A stretch of 64,000 nucleotides of DNA from Alphaproteobacteria bacterium (GTDB lineage Bacteria > Pseudomonadota > Alphaproteobacteria > Paracaedibacterales > CAIULA01), in contig JAIEPD010000010.1 in the NCBI GenBank assembly GCA_019749935.1, forward strand, positions 1 through 64,000, read 5' to 3'. Below, piece after piece: positions 20,365 to 29,954 of the stretch. The notes beneath the pieces are model-generated. The model made no database searches and was not told the DNA's origin. It was given only the letters and a program-made list of their open reading frames with translations. The translations under genes and the position numbers were made by a program. The stretch's first letter is position 1, and every line of letters starts with the position of its first letter.

Positions 20365-22272
20365 ATGGCAGGAAAGGCGATGAAAAAAGTTGATGAATCT
20401 GCAACTGAAGAATTAGATGTTCCTTTGATTGAGCTTAGTAAATCAAATCCTCTTTTAAAAAGATTACTTACAAAAGGAAAAGAAAGAGGTTACATCACTT
20501 ATGACGAGTTAAATGAGGCGTTACCTCAAAATCAGTTGTCATCAGAGCAAATTGATGAATCCATGACGATGATTGCTGATATGGGTATTAGCATTGTCGA
20601 CAGTGATGAAGCTGAAGAAACGGCTTTGTCTGGAAATCTAGCTGAGGGCCTTTCTATATCTGATTTTGAGATAGAAGACTCAGAAGAAGAAGCTGCAGAA
20701 GAGGTTGCTGGCCGTACTGACGATCCTGTGCGCATGTACCTAAGAGAAATGGGGAACGTTGAGCTATTGTCCCGTGAAGGCGAAATTGCAATTGCGAAAA
20801 GAATTGAATCCGGCCGTGAAACAATGGTTGGCAGTTTATGTGAAAGCCCAGTGACTGCTCAACTTTTAAAAAATTGGAAAACTCAGCTCGAGGCTGGAAG
20901 ACTGTATATTCGTGATCTGATTACAGTGGATACGAACGTAAGTGACGAAGATCTGGAATCAGAAGAAGTTGATTTTGATATTCCAGAAGGGGAAGCTGTT
21001 ACTGAAGAAAGTGCTAAAATCGCTTTGTCAGATGCAGAAGAAGCAATCCGTAATAAGGTTATCTCGCTTTTCCAGAACCATTTAGATTTTTATGATCAGC
21101 TTTTCAAATGTCAGAAAGCTCTTTTGAAAAAGCAAGGAACACTGGTGGCAGATGACAGTGAATATAAAGAGCTTAAGCAAAAACTGATTACAAATTTTGA
21201 GGAATTAAAGCTTAACATCATTTGTATGGAAGAGCTTATTGATCAACATAACGAATTAAACCGCGTCATTGCTAACATGGAGCGTTCTTTTGCGATGCAA
21301 GCGGACGCAGCTGGCGTGAAGCGTGATCAATTCTTGAAACACTTTGTCAATCAAGCTTTTGGTGAAGAATGGCTCGTTAAGTTAAAAGGATTAACCGAAA
21401 AAGGCTGGAAAAACTTTACTGAATCTCAAGAGATTCCTCTTCAAAAATTTGTTCAATCTATTAAGGATATTGAAGATAGAATTCACGTTCCTTTCGCTGA
21501 GTTTCGTCGCATCGTTTCTGTGATTCAAAGGGGTGAGCGCGATGCATCGAGAGCTAAAAAGGAAATGATTGAGGCAAACCTTCGTCTTGTTATTTCGATT
21601 GCTAAAAAATATACAAACCGTGGTCTTCAGTTCCTTGACCTGATTCAAGAAGGTAACATTGGATTGATGAAAGCCGTTGATAAGTTTGAATATAGGCGCG
21701 GCTACAAGTTTTCAACCTATGCGACTTGGTGGATCAGGCAGGCGATTACGCGTTCGATCGCGGATCAGGCGCGTACCATTCGTATTCCTGTTCACATGAT
21801 CGAAACAATTAATAAATTAGTCCGCACATCCCGTCAAATTATGCATGAAATTGGGCGCGAGCCAACTCCAGAGGAATTGGCTGAAAAGCTGGTGATGCCT
21901 TTGGATAAGGTTCGTAAAGTCATGAAAATTGCAAAAGAACCGATCAGTCTTGAAACGCCAATCGGTGACGAGGAAGATAGCCATTTAGGTGATTTTATCG
22001 AAGATAAAAACGCAGTTCTGCCAATTGAAGCTGCCATTCATGCTAACCTTCGTGAAACAACAACTCGCGTATTAGCAAGTTTAACGCCGCGCGAGGAACG
22101 AGTCCTTCGTATGCGGTTTGGTATTGGAATGAATACAGATCATACTTTAGAAGAAGTCGGTCAACAGTTCGCTGTGACCCGTGAGCGTATTCGTCAGATC
22201 GAGGCTAAGGCGCTTCGTAAATTAAAACACCCAAGTCGTTCTCGTAAACTGAGAAGTTTCTTGGATACGTGA
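20365..22272 (+). CDS. rpoD: RNA polymerase sigma factor RpoD (sigma-70)
   Basis: [109 protein letters not shown]. Confidence 0.98.
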   Translation: MAGKAMKKVDESATEELDVPLIELSKSNPLLKRLLTKGKERGYITYDELNEALPQNQLSSEQIDESMTMIADMGISIVDSDEAEETALSGNLAEGLSISDFEIEDSEEEAAEEVAGRTDDPVRMYLREMGNVELLSREGEIAIAKRIESGRETMVGSLCESPVTAQLLKNWKTQLEAGRLYIRDLITVDTNVSDEDLESEEVDFDIPEGEAVTEESAKIALSDAEEAIRNKVISLFQNHLDFYDQLFKCQKALLKKQGTLVADDSEYKELKQKLITNFEELKLNIICMEELIDQHNELNRVIANMERSFAMQADAAGVKRDQFLKHFVNQAFGEEWLVKLKGLTEKGWKNFTESQEIPLQKFVQSIKDIEDRIHVPFAEFRRIVSVIQRGERDASRAKKEMIEANLRLVISIAKKYTNRGLQFLDLIQEGNIGLMKAVDKFEYRRGYKFSTYATWWIRQAITRSIADQARTIRIPVHMIETINKLVRTSRQIMHEIGREPTPEELAEKLVMPLDKVRKVMKIAKEPISLETPIGDEEDSHLGDFIEDKNAVLPIEAAIHANLRETTTRVLASLTPREERVLRMRFGIGMNTDHTLEEVGQQFAVTRERIRQIEAKALRKLKHPSRSRKLRSFLDT

Positions 22273-22275
22273 TAT

Positions 22276-22400
22276 ACTCTTCGTGTTTCAAATTCTGGGT
22301 TCGTTGTTTTTCGGGATCTTTCGGTAGTCATGTATTTCATATATATTCCGTTTCTTGCCCCTCAAACGCCTGCCCGGCTTTTTGAAAAACTTTGAGTATA
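22276..22400. repeat. Dispersed palindromic element copy R1
   Basis: gtttcaaattctgggttcgttgtttttcgggatct...catgtatttcatatat...ttgcccctcaaacgcctgcccggctttttgaaaa..tttgagtata; matches R2 and R3. Confidence 0.85.
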
Positions 22401-22571
22401 GTTTGAAAACATATATAGGACGCAATCCACCGCGTCATGGTGAGCAACGAAGTTGCGTAATCACCCAGGAATCTTGAAATGTATTTGACGCATATTTTAA
22501 CTTTTTTCTTTTTTTAAAGCCTTGATTTTGTCTAAGAAGTACCTATATTGGGCATACTTAAATAACAGCTT

Positions 22572-23891
22572 ATGAAAAGGACAATGATGATTAAAAAATT
22601 GCTATTAACAACAGTTCTGTGTTCAGCTTTCTTAGTAAATGCAAGCCAAGCAGCAGACTTTGGCATAGATTATGCTTCAGAATTTCCTGCTGTTGGTGAG
22701 CCAAGCCCAGCGTACCGTCTTAAGATGAATACTCTTCTCGCTGGTCTTAATGATGCAGTACGTCCAGACTATATAAAAGCAATGCATATGGCAGATGCTA
22801 AAGATCCGCTTAATGATTCTTTGCGCTATGATAGAATGGATGTGATTGGAAACGTGCCTCATGCATTATTAAGCGATGTCATGGGTTCAGCTTTAGAGCT
22901 CAGGACAAGAGGGACTTTAACGAGTGTTATTAGGGATTTATCCAAACTTAGAACCGACTCAGAAAAAGGCTCACATTATCAAACCTATATCGCAGGATTG
23001 AGAAAAGTGAATTCAGGTTCTACAATTCTTGCAGATATTTATCACGTAGAGAAATTATCTCCAGATCGGGTTGTGCCGGTTACAGATAAAGTGTTGGACG
23101 TAGCACACAGATATCCTCAGTTGGCTAATTATTCACTGTTCGGTATCGTAGCAGACGCTAATCTTGAAACTTTTGAGGATTATTTGGCAGCTTTTGAAAG
23201 AGTGACTCCACAGATACCTGAAACACCTGAATCAGCTTCCAGTTCTGGTGCCTATGGACCTTCGGCAGCATTACCAATCCTTGTAAAAGTTCCGCATGAC
23301 AACTTAAATGCTGTTACCGATAAGTTCCAAGGTGTAGCACAAAGATTTACTCAGTTGGCTAGTTCTTCACTGCTTGACATCGTAGCAAATACTACAGATC
23401 TCAGTTCTTTTGAGGATTATTTGGAAGCCTTTACAAGAGTCCTTCCACATGTAACAGATTCTAGTTCTGATACTTATGGACCTCTGGGTGCATTACGAAC
23501 CCTTACAACAGTCCCACATGGCAACTTAAATGCTGTTACCGATAAGTTCTCAGCAGTAACACAGAGATTTCCTAAGTTGGCAGGTTCTTCTCTGTTCGGC
23601 ATTATAGCAACGGCAGATCTTAATACTTTTGAGGACTATTTGAGTTCCTATACAGAAGTAGCTGCACACTTACCTGAGCGATTAAGTGCATCAGATTCCA
23701 GTTCTGGTAATTTTGGGCCTGTGGTCATATTACAAGAGCTTGTAAAATTTAAGCATGAGAATCTACATAATGAGGTTACATCTTCTATTGATGCAATAGA
23801 AAAGATAAAAGCAAATAAAAACTGGATTAGCTCTGGTTACCATGACTTTGCTAATATTATTAGACACGCAAAGCATTATCTCGAGTCGTAA
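22572..23891 (+). CDS. Secreted hypothetical protein with three tandem about 75-aa repeats
   Basis: Signal peptide MMIKKLLLTTVLCSAFLVNASQA; repeats containing VTDKxxxVxxRxxxLAxxSLxxIxA...FEDYLxxxxxVxxxxP..YGPxxxL. Confidence 0.85.
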   Translation: MKRTMMIKKLLLTTVLCSAFLVNASQAADFGIDYASEFPAVGEPSPAYRLKMNTLLAGLNDAVRPDYIKAMHMADAKDPLNDSLRYDRMDVIGNVPHALLSDVMGSALELRTRGTLTSVIRDLSKLRTDSEKGSHYQTYIAGLRKVNSGSTILADIYHVEKLSPDRVVPVTDKVLDVAHRYPQLANYSLFGIVADANLETFEDYLAAFERVTPQIPETPESASSSGAYGPSAALPILVKVPHDNLNAVTDKFQGVAQRFTQLASSSLLDIVANTTDLSSFEDYLEAFTRVLPHVTDSSSDTYGPLGALRTLTTVPHGNLNAVTDKFSAVTQRFPKLAGSSLFGIIATADLNTFEDYLSSYTEVAAHLPERLSASDSSSGNFGPVVILQELVKFKHENLHNEVTSSIDAIEKIKANKNWISSGYHDFANIIRHAKHYLES

Positions 23892-23955
23892 TCTATTGAC
23901 TTGAATCATTGTAAGTCTTGCTGGGATTTTTAATTAAAACCTAGCAAGATCAGTG

Positions 23956-23989
23956 AATCTCCACAGACTGATGTCTCTGGAGATTTTTT
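23956..23989 (+). terminator. Rho-independent terminator
   Basis: AATCTCCA...TGGAGATT followed by T run. Confidence 0.75.
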
Positions 23990-24251
23990 ATTGTAGTTTT
24001 TCTTATTTTTTGCGATATCTTTCCCAAAGCTTTTTCCTCTAACCACTCACTATCAAAAAGCGAACTGAAATCTTGTTTCCAATTTAAAGAGAAGAGCTGT
24101 TGCAGTTTTTCTTCAAAAAAAGCACACTTTTTAATACATTAATTTATTTTTTTGATATTTTTTTTATTTTTAACTGGTATTTTGGAATCAAAAGAGCTAT
24201 TCATTTCAATAAAAAATGTCATTATAAAATATTTTATATTTCTTCCTCATA

Positions 24252-24953
24252 ATGAATAATAAAAAGAGTATAGAGCTTCTGCTTTCACGCCTTCGTGAAG
24301 AAGATTCATTTTTAGGTCTCCAACAGGTTTTTACAGAAATCTGTCATCATTATTCGCTAGATCAATTTTTTCTTGGGTCCTATCAGTACTCTAAAGAAAG
24401 TATGTTAGATTTTGAATTTTTCTCAAGCAGCTATAGAATTGATTGGATTGAGCGTTATACGAGAAAACAATATAACTTACACGATCCACGTTTGAAAAAG
24501 CTTGGAAAAATGAGTTTTCCTTTTTCTTGGGATTTAACAAAAAAAGATAAAGATCTAACTCCAATTCAGCAAAGAATCTTCGCCGAAGCATCTGACTTTG
24601 CTATCCAAAAGGGGTTAACAATCCCTTTTCTAGTGAAAAAGGATTCCCTATTGATTCTTTCAGTACTTAATGAGAAAAAAATCCATCCCGAAGCTTTGCA
24701 TGCTCTGTGGTTCGCAGCAGGCATTTATGTTGAGAAGAAAAAATTTTTTGAATCTAAAACGATAATAACTGGATTAACTCAACGTGAGCATCAAGTTCTT
24801 CAATTAAAGTCTGAAGGCTATTATATAAAAGAAGTTGCTGAAAAACTTCAAGTTTCTGAACATACGATCGTTTTTCATCTCAGAAATATTAAAGAAAAGC
24901 TACATGCTAAATCAATTGATCATACGATGTATAAATTTGGTGCTGCATTATAA
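24252..24953 (+). CDS. LuxR-family regulator with autoinducer-binding domain
   Basis: N-domain W..Y....Y...DPR....PFSW pattern; C-terminal HTH LTQREHQVLQLKSEGYYIKEVAEKLQVSEHTIVFHLRNIKEKL. Confidence 0.9.
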   Translation: MNNKKSIELLLSRLREEDSFLGLQQVFTEICHHYSLDQFFLGSYQYSKESMLDFEFFSSSYRIDWIERYTRKQYNLHDPRLKKLGKMSFPFSWDLTKKDKDLTPIQQRIFAEASDFAIQKGLTIPFLVKKDSLLILSVLNEKKIHPEALHALWFAAGIYVEKKKFFESKTIITGLTQREHQVLQLKSEGYYIKEVAEKLQVSEHTIVFHLRNIKEKLHAKSIDHTMYKFGAAL

Positions 24954-24984
24954 CAAAAAAGCAATTCTTCTCTGAATATACCAT

Positions 24985-25488
24985 TTAGGTGAAGTGAACA
25001 TTTGACTGACCTGTTTCCTCTAACCACCTCCAATCAAAATGGGGTCCCGGGTCGCGTTTACGATTCGGCGAGATATCACTGTGTCCAACAATATGTTTAA
25101 TGGGGTGGCGTTTCTTTAAATTTTTTAAAAGAAATACTAAAGCCTCCATTTGTATTAATGGATAGGGCGGCCAGTGCCCGTGCAATAGGAAATAATTATA
25201 GCCGTGGTTTTGCAGCTCAATTCCTATTGAAAAATTATTCACATTATCTTTTCCATTCCAATGGCTAACGCCGGCATGCCACGCACGCTTTTCATCATCA
25301 ACCAATTGGTAGATCGTTCCGTCCCCATCAATCAGATAATGCGAACTCACTTCGGCTTTTGGATCACATAATCTTTTTAGGGAAACCTCAGCATTTTCCA
25401 TGTCAGTATAATGAATGACAACAGTATCAATAATTGTGTCATCAGGGCGGTCATTAAAGTTAGGGGAAGGCCTTGTAATAATGTTCAT
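24985..25488 (-). CDS. N-acetylmuramoyl-L-alanine amidase (Amidase_2)
   Basis: VVIHYTDM, SSHYLIDGDGTIYQLVDDEKRAWHAG, NNFSIGIELQNHG, IVGHSDISPNRKRDPGPHFDW. Confidence 0.95.
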   Translation of the reverse strand: MNIITRPSPNFNDRPDDTIIDTVVIHYTDMENAEVSLKRLCDPKAEVSSHYLIDGDGTIYQLVDDEKRAWHAGVSHWNGKDNVNNFSIGIELQNHGYNYFLLHGHWPPYPLIQMEALVFLLKNLKKRHPIKHIVGHSDISPNRKRDPGPHFDWRWLEETGQSNVHFT

Positions 25489-25493
25489 ATCGC

Positions 25494-27116
25494 TTAAAAA
25501 GAAGAATGAAGGGATCCTAATATCCGTTTTACTTCACTTTTTGTTGTAATGCCATCTGCTACTTTTTTTAAAGCACTATCATTCAGGGTTTGGTAGTTTT
25601 TAGTATGTGCCATTTTTAAAATATCCAATCGACTGGCATTTTTCGATACCAAGGCATCTAAATCATCATCAAAAGGCAATATTTCTGCAATTAAGGTGCG
25701 GCCTTTATAACCTAATTGATCACATATCTCGCACCCGTTGGCTTTGCAATCTGTACAGCATTTTCGAACCAGACGCTGGGCAACAGCACAAATAATATTT
25801 CCAGCTAATAAGGATGGATCAAGGCCTAAATCGATTAACCTGGAGGTCACTCCAAAACTATCATTTGCGTGAAGCGTTGCAATCACCAAATGACCTGTCA
25901 TGGCAGAGCGAAGGGCCATTTTTGCCGTTTCTTCGTCTCTTATTTCTCCTATAAAAATTACGTCAGGATCTTGACGCAGAATTGAACGCACACCATCAGC
26001 AAAATCAATCATGGCGCCTTCACGAATTTCTGTTTGCCTAATCCCGGGTAATTGATATTCAACGGGTTCCTCTAAGGTCATGATATTGCGGCTTTCATAA
26101 TCCATCTGAGAAAAAAGGGCATATAAAGTGGTTGTTTTTCCAGAACCTGTGGGACCGCTTAGAATAATCAGTCCTTGAGGGGAAGTAGATGCATGTTTTA
26201 GATAATCAATATGCTCTTTAGTGAAGCCCAATTCATCTAAGGTTAGCAGAGTTTTGTCCGTATTCAGTAGCCTAATGACAATGTTCTCACCAAAAATAGT
26301 AGGGTGAGTTGAAAGGCGAAAATCAATTTCATAACCTATAATTTGACGATGAAATCGACCGCTTTGAGGGCGCCTTGATTCAGCAATGTCCAGGTTTGCC
26401 ATGATTTTAAGGCGCACACATAACTGAGGCCAATAGGATTTATGCAAAACTTGCAAAGTTCTAAGGATACCGTCAAGACGATAACGAATGGTAACCGTTT
26501 GGTTTTCAGGCTGGAAATGAAGATCAGACGCTCCTTTTCGAATAGCGTGCGCTAAAATAGATTCAACCATTTCAACAATGGCATCTTGCGGTTCAGCTAA
26601 AGAATGATGGCCATGATAGAGAGCATCAATTGCATTTTCAATCTGTGCTGGATCACCATGATAAAGCTGAATGTTAGGGGGAGTTCCAACAACTTCAAAT
26701 AAATGAGACTTTAAGCTATCCACCAACAAGATGTTTTCAGGATCTGCCATAGAGATTGAAATTAAAGAATCTGTTTTAGAAAAGGCAATGGCTCGGTGAT
26801 CTCGCCAAATCTGAGCTGTCAAGAGAAAGGCAGGTTCTTTATCAATTGAAAGAGTCTTTAAATTAATTGCAGGAAATCCTGTTACCAAAGATAAAGTTTC
26901 TTGCAAGGCCTGAGGCGCTACTAATTTAAGGTCAACCAGAATCTCCCCAAGTAATCTGGGGCGACGACGTTTTTCTTCTTCGGCTGCTTGGAGTTGATCA
27001 AACGTAATTAATCCTTGCTCGATAAGGATATCTTTCAACCGTTTATACCCCTCGTGTTTTAAATTCCGGGTTCGTTGTTTTTCGGGATCTGCGGTACTCA
27101 TGTATTTCATATACAC
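25494..27116 (-). CDS. gspE: GspE/PulE/PilB-type secretion or pilus ATPase
   Basis: Walker A GPTGSGKTTTLYA, GEIRDEETAKMALRSAMTGHLVIATLHAND, CxxC..CxxC RKCCTDCKANGCEIC. Confidence 0.95.
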   Translation of the reverse strand: MYMKYMSTADPEKQRTRNLKHEGYKRLKDILIEQGLITFDQLQAAEEEKRRRPRLLGEILVDLKLVAPQALQETLSLVTGFPAINLKTLSIDKEPAFLLTAQIWRDHRAIAFSKTDSLISISMADPENILLVDSLKSHLFEVVGTPPNIQLYHGDPAQIENAIDALYHGHHSLAEPQDAIVEMVESILAHAIRKGASDLHFQPENQTVTIRYRLDGILRTLQVLHKSYWPQLCVRLKIMANLDIAESRRPQSGRFHRQIIGYEIDFRLSTHPTIFGENIVIRLLNTDKTLLTLDELGFTKEHIDYLKHASTSPQGLIILSGPTGSGKTTTLYALFSQMDYESRNIMTLEEPVEYQLPGIRQTEIREGAMIDFADGVRSILRQDPDVIFIGEIRDEETAKMALRSAMTGHLVIATLHANDSFGVTSRLIDLGLDPSLLAGNIICAVAQRLVRKCCTDCKANGCEICDQLGYKGRTLIAEILPFDDDLDALVSKNASRLDILKMAHTKNYQTLNDSALKKVADGITTKSEVKRILGSLHSSF

Positions 27117-27170
27117 TCCGTTCCTTGCCCCTCAAACGCCTGCCCGGCTTTTTGAAACGCTTTGGGTATG
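27050..27170. repeat. Dispersed palindromic element copy R2 (overlaps gspE 5' end)
   Basis: ctcgtgttttaaattccgggttcgttgtttttcgggatctgcggtactcatgtatttcatatacactccgttccttgcccctcaaacgcctgcccggctttttgaaacgctttgggtatg. Confidence 0.85.
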
Positions 27171-27278
27171 TTGGGGTTTAATTGCGGCGAAATCACAAGA
27201 AATTACTTTTTTACTCAACAGTCTCTATAAAAAACGATACTCTGTGATCATTAAAAATTCGTTAGCAGATCTAAAATT

Positions 27279-28091
27279 ATGATTCTTAAATCCGGTTTAT
27301 ATCTTGTTGCAACGCCTATTGGGAATTTAGAGGATATAACCTTAAGGGCCCTTGATGTTTTAAAGGAATGCGATACCATTATTTGCGAAGACAGTCGTGT
27401 GAGTCGGAAGCTGTTGTCAGCTTATAATATCGAAAAGCCTTTGATGGTTTATCATGATCACAACGCTGAACTGATGAGACCTAAGGTTTTAGAAAAACTG
27501 CAAGCAGGAGAGAAAATGGCATTTATCACGGATGCTGGGATGCCGCTTATTTCAGACCCTGGTTATAAGCTTGTTAAAATGTGCCGCGAAAATGAGGTTT
27601 ATATGACCGTTATTCCTGGGGCCTCATCCGTTTTAGCGGGGATTGTTTTATCAGGCATGCCAAGTGATAAGTTTACTTTTTGTGGGTTTGCAGAACCTGG
27701 AAAATTTGAGGAATTTGCATCCTATCATTCAACATTGGTGTTTTTTGAATCAGCTCCTCGTCTTGTGAAAACCTTGGAAAAAATGGGTTCGATATTTTTA
27801 AACCGTAATGTGGCAGTGGTGCGTGAAATAACTAAAATGTTTGAAGAAACGCAAACAGGTTCCTTTTTAGAAATGATTGATCATTTTACAAAACATCCTG
27901 CACGCGGTGAGATTGTACTTTGTTTAAGTCCACCGGCATCTACCGAGGCAAGCGAAGACAAGATTGATGATCTTTTAAAAAAAGCGCTTTCTGAAATGTC
28001 AGTCAAAGACGCGAGTGAGATGGTGGCGAAAATATTAGGATTGCCAAAGAAAAAAGTTTATCAACGGGCACTGGAGCTTAAAAGCCTATAA
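27279..28091 (+). CDS. rsmI: 16S rRNA (cytidine1402-2'-O)-methyltransferase
   Basis: GLYLVATPIGNLEDITLRAL, ITDAGMPLISDPGYKLV, FVFFESAPRL-like region. Confidence 0.97.
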   Translation: MILKSGLYLVATPIGNLEDITLRALDVLKECDTIICEDSRVSRKLLSAYNIEKPLMVYHDHNAELMRPKVLEKLQAGEKMAFITDAGMPLISDPGYKLVKMCRENEVYMTVIPGASSVLAGIVLSGMPSDKFTFCGFAEPGKFEEFASYHSTLVFFESAPRLVKTLEKMGSIFLNRNVAVVREITKMFEETQTGSFLEMIDHFTKHPARGEIVLCLSPPASTEASEDKIDDLLKKALSEMSVKDASEMVAKILGLPKKKVYQRALELKSL

Positions 28092-28180
28092 TTTATCTCC
28101 GTAAAAAATACATATAATAGGACGAGTAGGTATTTAGTATTTTCTTCTTATAAAAATTAACTAATAATTGTGAGGAAAGA

Positions 28181-28840
28181 ATGATTAAAAAAATAATCCC
28201 CTTTTTGTATGTATTGTGCTTAGGAATATGTGCGGTTAGTGCGTCAGATCCAGAAGAGTTAAAATCAGAAAGTTTTGCTTTGATGGTAATGGTTTCTAAA
28301 GATGTAGGCGATGCTTTTTATGATGAATTGGGCAAGCCGCACTTTAAAAGAGCTTTATGGGATGGTGATGATTACCATGTCACTGTTGGGTTTGTTGAAA
28401 ATGTAAGTGGCCTTGATAAAGCAGCCTTTAAAAGCCATTTTAATGGGTTTTTATCGAGCGCTGTAGAAGAGGGTCTGACCTTTAAAGTATCTGAGGTAGG
28501 GTTGATTAAGGGAGTGTTTTTCTCTTCCGAAGAAGTGACTGCCGCATCAGGTATCTTATTTGCTCCTGGTAGCACATCTCATGTAGTTGTTGTGCCGGAG
28601 GATGCAAAGTCTTTTCAAAATATCAATAAACGGCTGAATGAAGAGCTTTCAAGGTATTTAGATGGAAGATATAAATTAAATGAATTCACTTGTCCCGAAA
28701 CCTTCGTTCCTCATATTACCTTAGGGGCACGTGCTGGAGTGGATGCAGAAGTTTCTGTAGATAAGGTAGATGAAACGTTAACTTCTCTTGAATTTCTGAA
28801 GGGAAGAGAATTAGTCCTTAATACAATTTTGATAAGCTAA
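28181..28840 (+). CDS. Secreted 2H-phosphoesterase-like protein (LigT/2'-5' RNA ligase-like fold)
   Basis: Signal peptide MIKKIIPFLYVLCLGICAVSA; two spaced HxTxG motifs YHVTVGF and PHITLGA. Confidence 0.65.
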   Translation: MIKKIIPFLYVLCLGICAVSASDPEELKSESFALMVMVSKDVGDAFYDELGKPHFKRALWDGDDYHVTVGFVENVSGLDKAAFKSHFNGFLSSAVEEGLTFKVSEVGLIKGVFFSSEEVTAASGILFAPGSTSHVVVVPEDAKSFQNINKRLNEELSRYLDGRYKLNEFTCPETFVPHITLGARAGVDAEVSVDKVDETLTSLEFLKGRELVLNTILIS

Positions 28841-28843
28841 ATA

Positions 28844-28878
28844 AATTACCCTCACCTTATTTCTGGGTGAGGGTAATA
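28844..28878. terminator. Bidirectional hairpin terminator between convergent genes
   Basis: ATTACCCTCACC-ttatttct-GGGTGAGGGTAAT. Confidence 0.75.
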
Positions 28879-28896
28879 ATTTCTCTCAATGATTCT

Positions 28897-29814
28897 TTAT
28901 CGCAGATCTAATTCTGCCTGAATCTCCTCAAATTCTTCATCAACAACATCCATGGAAAAGTGCTGCAACATATGCATAACAGTTAACCCATGGGCAATCG
29001 CTGCTTTTGAAACCAGTTGTTTTTGCGTCTTTAAAAGATTACTTTCTGTAATAATAATTTGTTTAGGAGGGTGTTTTCCCTCATCCAGAGATTCAATAAT
29101 TTCATTCAGTTCGTCAATTGTTCCAAGAATGGGAACGCCATGAATGTGCCTTCCAACTTCGTCTTTTTCAAAAGTGATAAGCGCTAAAGGATTATAGGGA
29201 AGACTTGGGCTATGTAAGACTTCACGAATGAAAAGCTCAGTTGAATCACCATTGCCAATCAGTAAAACAGGAATCAAAGCCTCGGCATTGGCTCGGCGTT
29301 TTTGCAGAAGGTGTTGATCATGAATGCTGCGGTAAATAAATCTGGGCAGGCCTAAAAGCATTATTAATACCAGGGCATTAATAATAGGGACTGACCTTGG
29401 CAAGGCTTCCTGTTGTGCCATTAAAAGCATCAAAGGGTAGAAAAGAATTGTCGTTAAAACGGTTGCTAGGGCCAGAGGGATCATGTCCTCTAAAGAAACA
29501 TATCTCCAAATTGCCCTGTGTGTTTGCATCCAAAAGAAAATACTTGCGCTTAAAAGGGAGAAAACCAACATATTTTTTAAGATAAATTCTGGCGTATATT
29601 CCAAAAATTCATCACCAATTCGCAAATACAAAGCAATAAACAGTGATAAAAAGGCCATCAATGTATCAAAAATTAAAACAGCAGATGGTAAAATAGCATG
29701 GTTAGGCATAGCCTGTGATAACCTGGATTTAAGCCCTTTAATATGTTTGCTAAACCCCATTGTCGCATTTTCATTGTTTTCTTTTAAAAAGGGCATAAAA
29801 GTCTCCAGGAACAT
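28897..29814 (-). CDS. CapD/FlaA1/WbpM N-terminal region protein lacking the C-terminal epimerase domain
   Basis: Four-TM N-terminus then LIGNGDSTELFIREVL...HGVPILGTIDEL; stops at EIQAELDLR, where full-length homologs continue into an epimerase domain. Confidence 0.7.
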   Translation of the reverse strand: MFLETFMPFLKENNENATMGFSKHIKGLKSRLSQAMPNHAILPSAVLIFDTLMAFLSLFIALYLRIGDEFLEYTPEFILKNMLVFSLLSASIFFWMQTHRAIWRYVSLEDMIPLALATVLTTILFYPLMLLMAQQEALPRSVPIINALVLIMLLGLPRFIYRSIHDQHLLQKRRANAEALIPVLLIGNGDSTELFIREVLHSPSLPYNPLALITFEKDEVGRHIHGVPILGTIDELNEIIESLDEGKHPPKQIIITESNLLKTQKQLVSKAAIAHGLTVMHMLQHFSMDVVDEEFEEIQAELDLR

Positions 29815-29954
29815 CGTAGATATAGTGTATTCTAACCTGAATCAATTTAAAAAACGACCTTTTGTTATTTTTTAATAAATTTTATGTTGGCGTGTTTTAA
29901 GTTTTGCTGATATACACATATACAAAATAAATTTTGTCCAGATGTACAAAAAGT

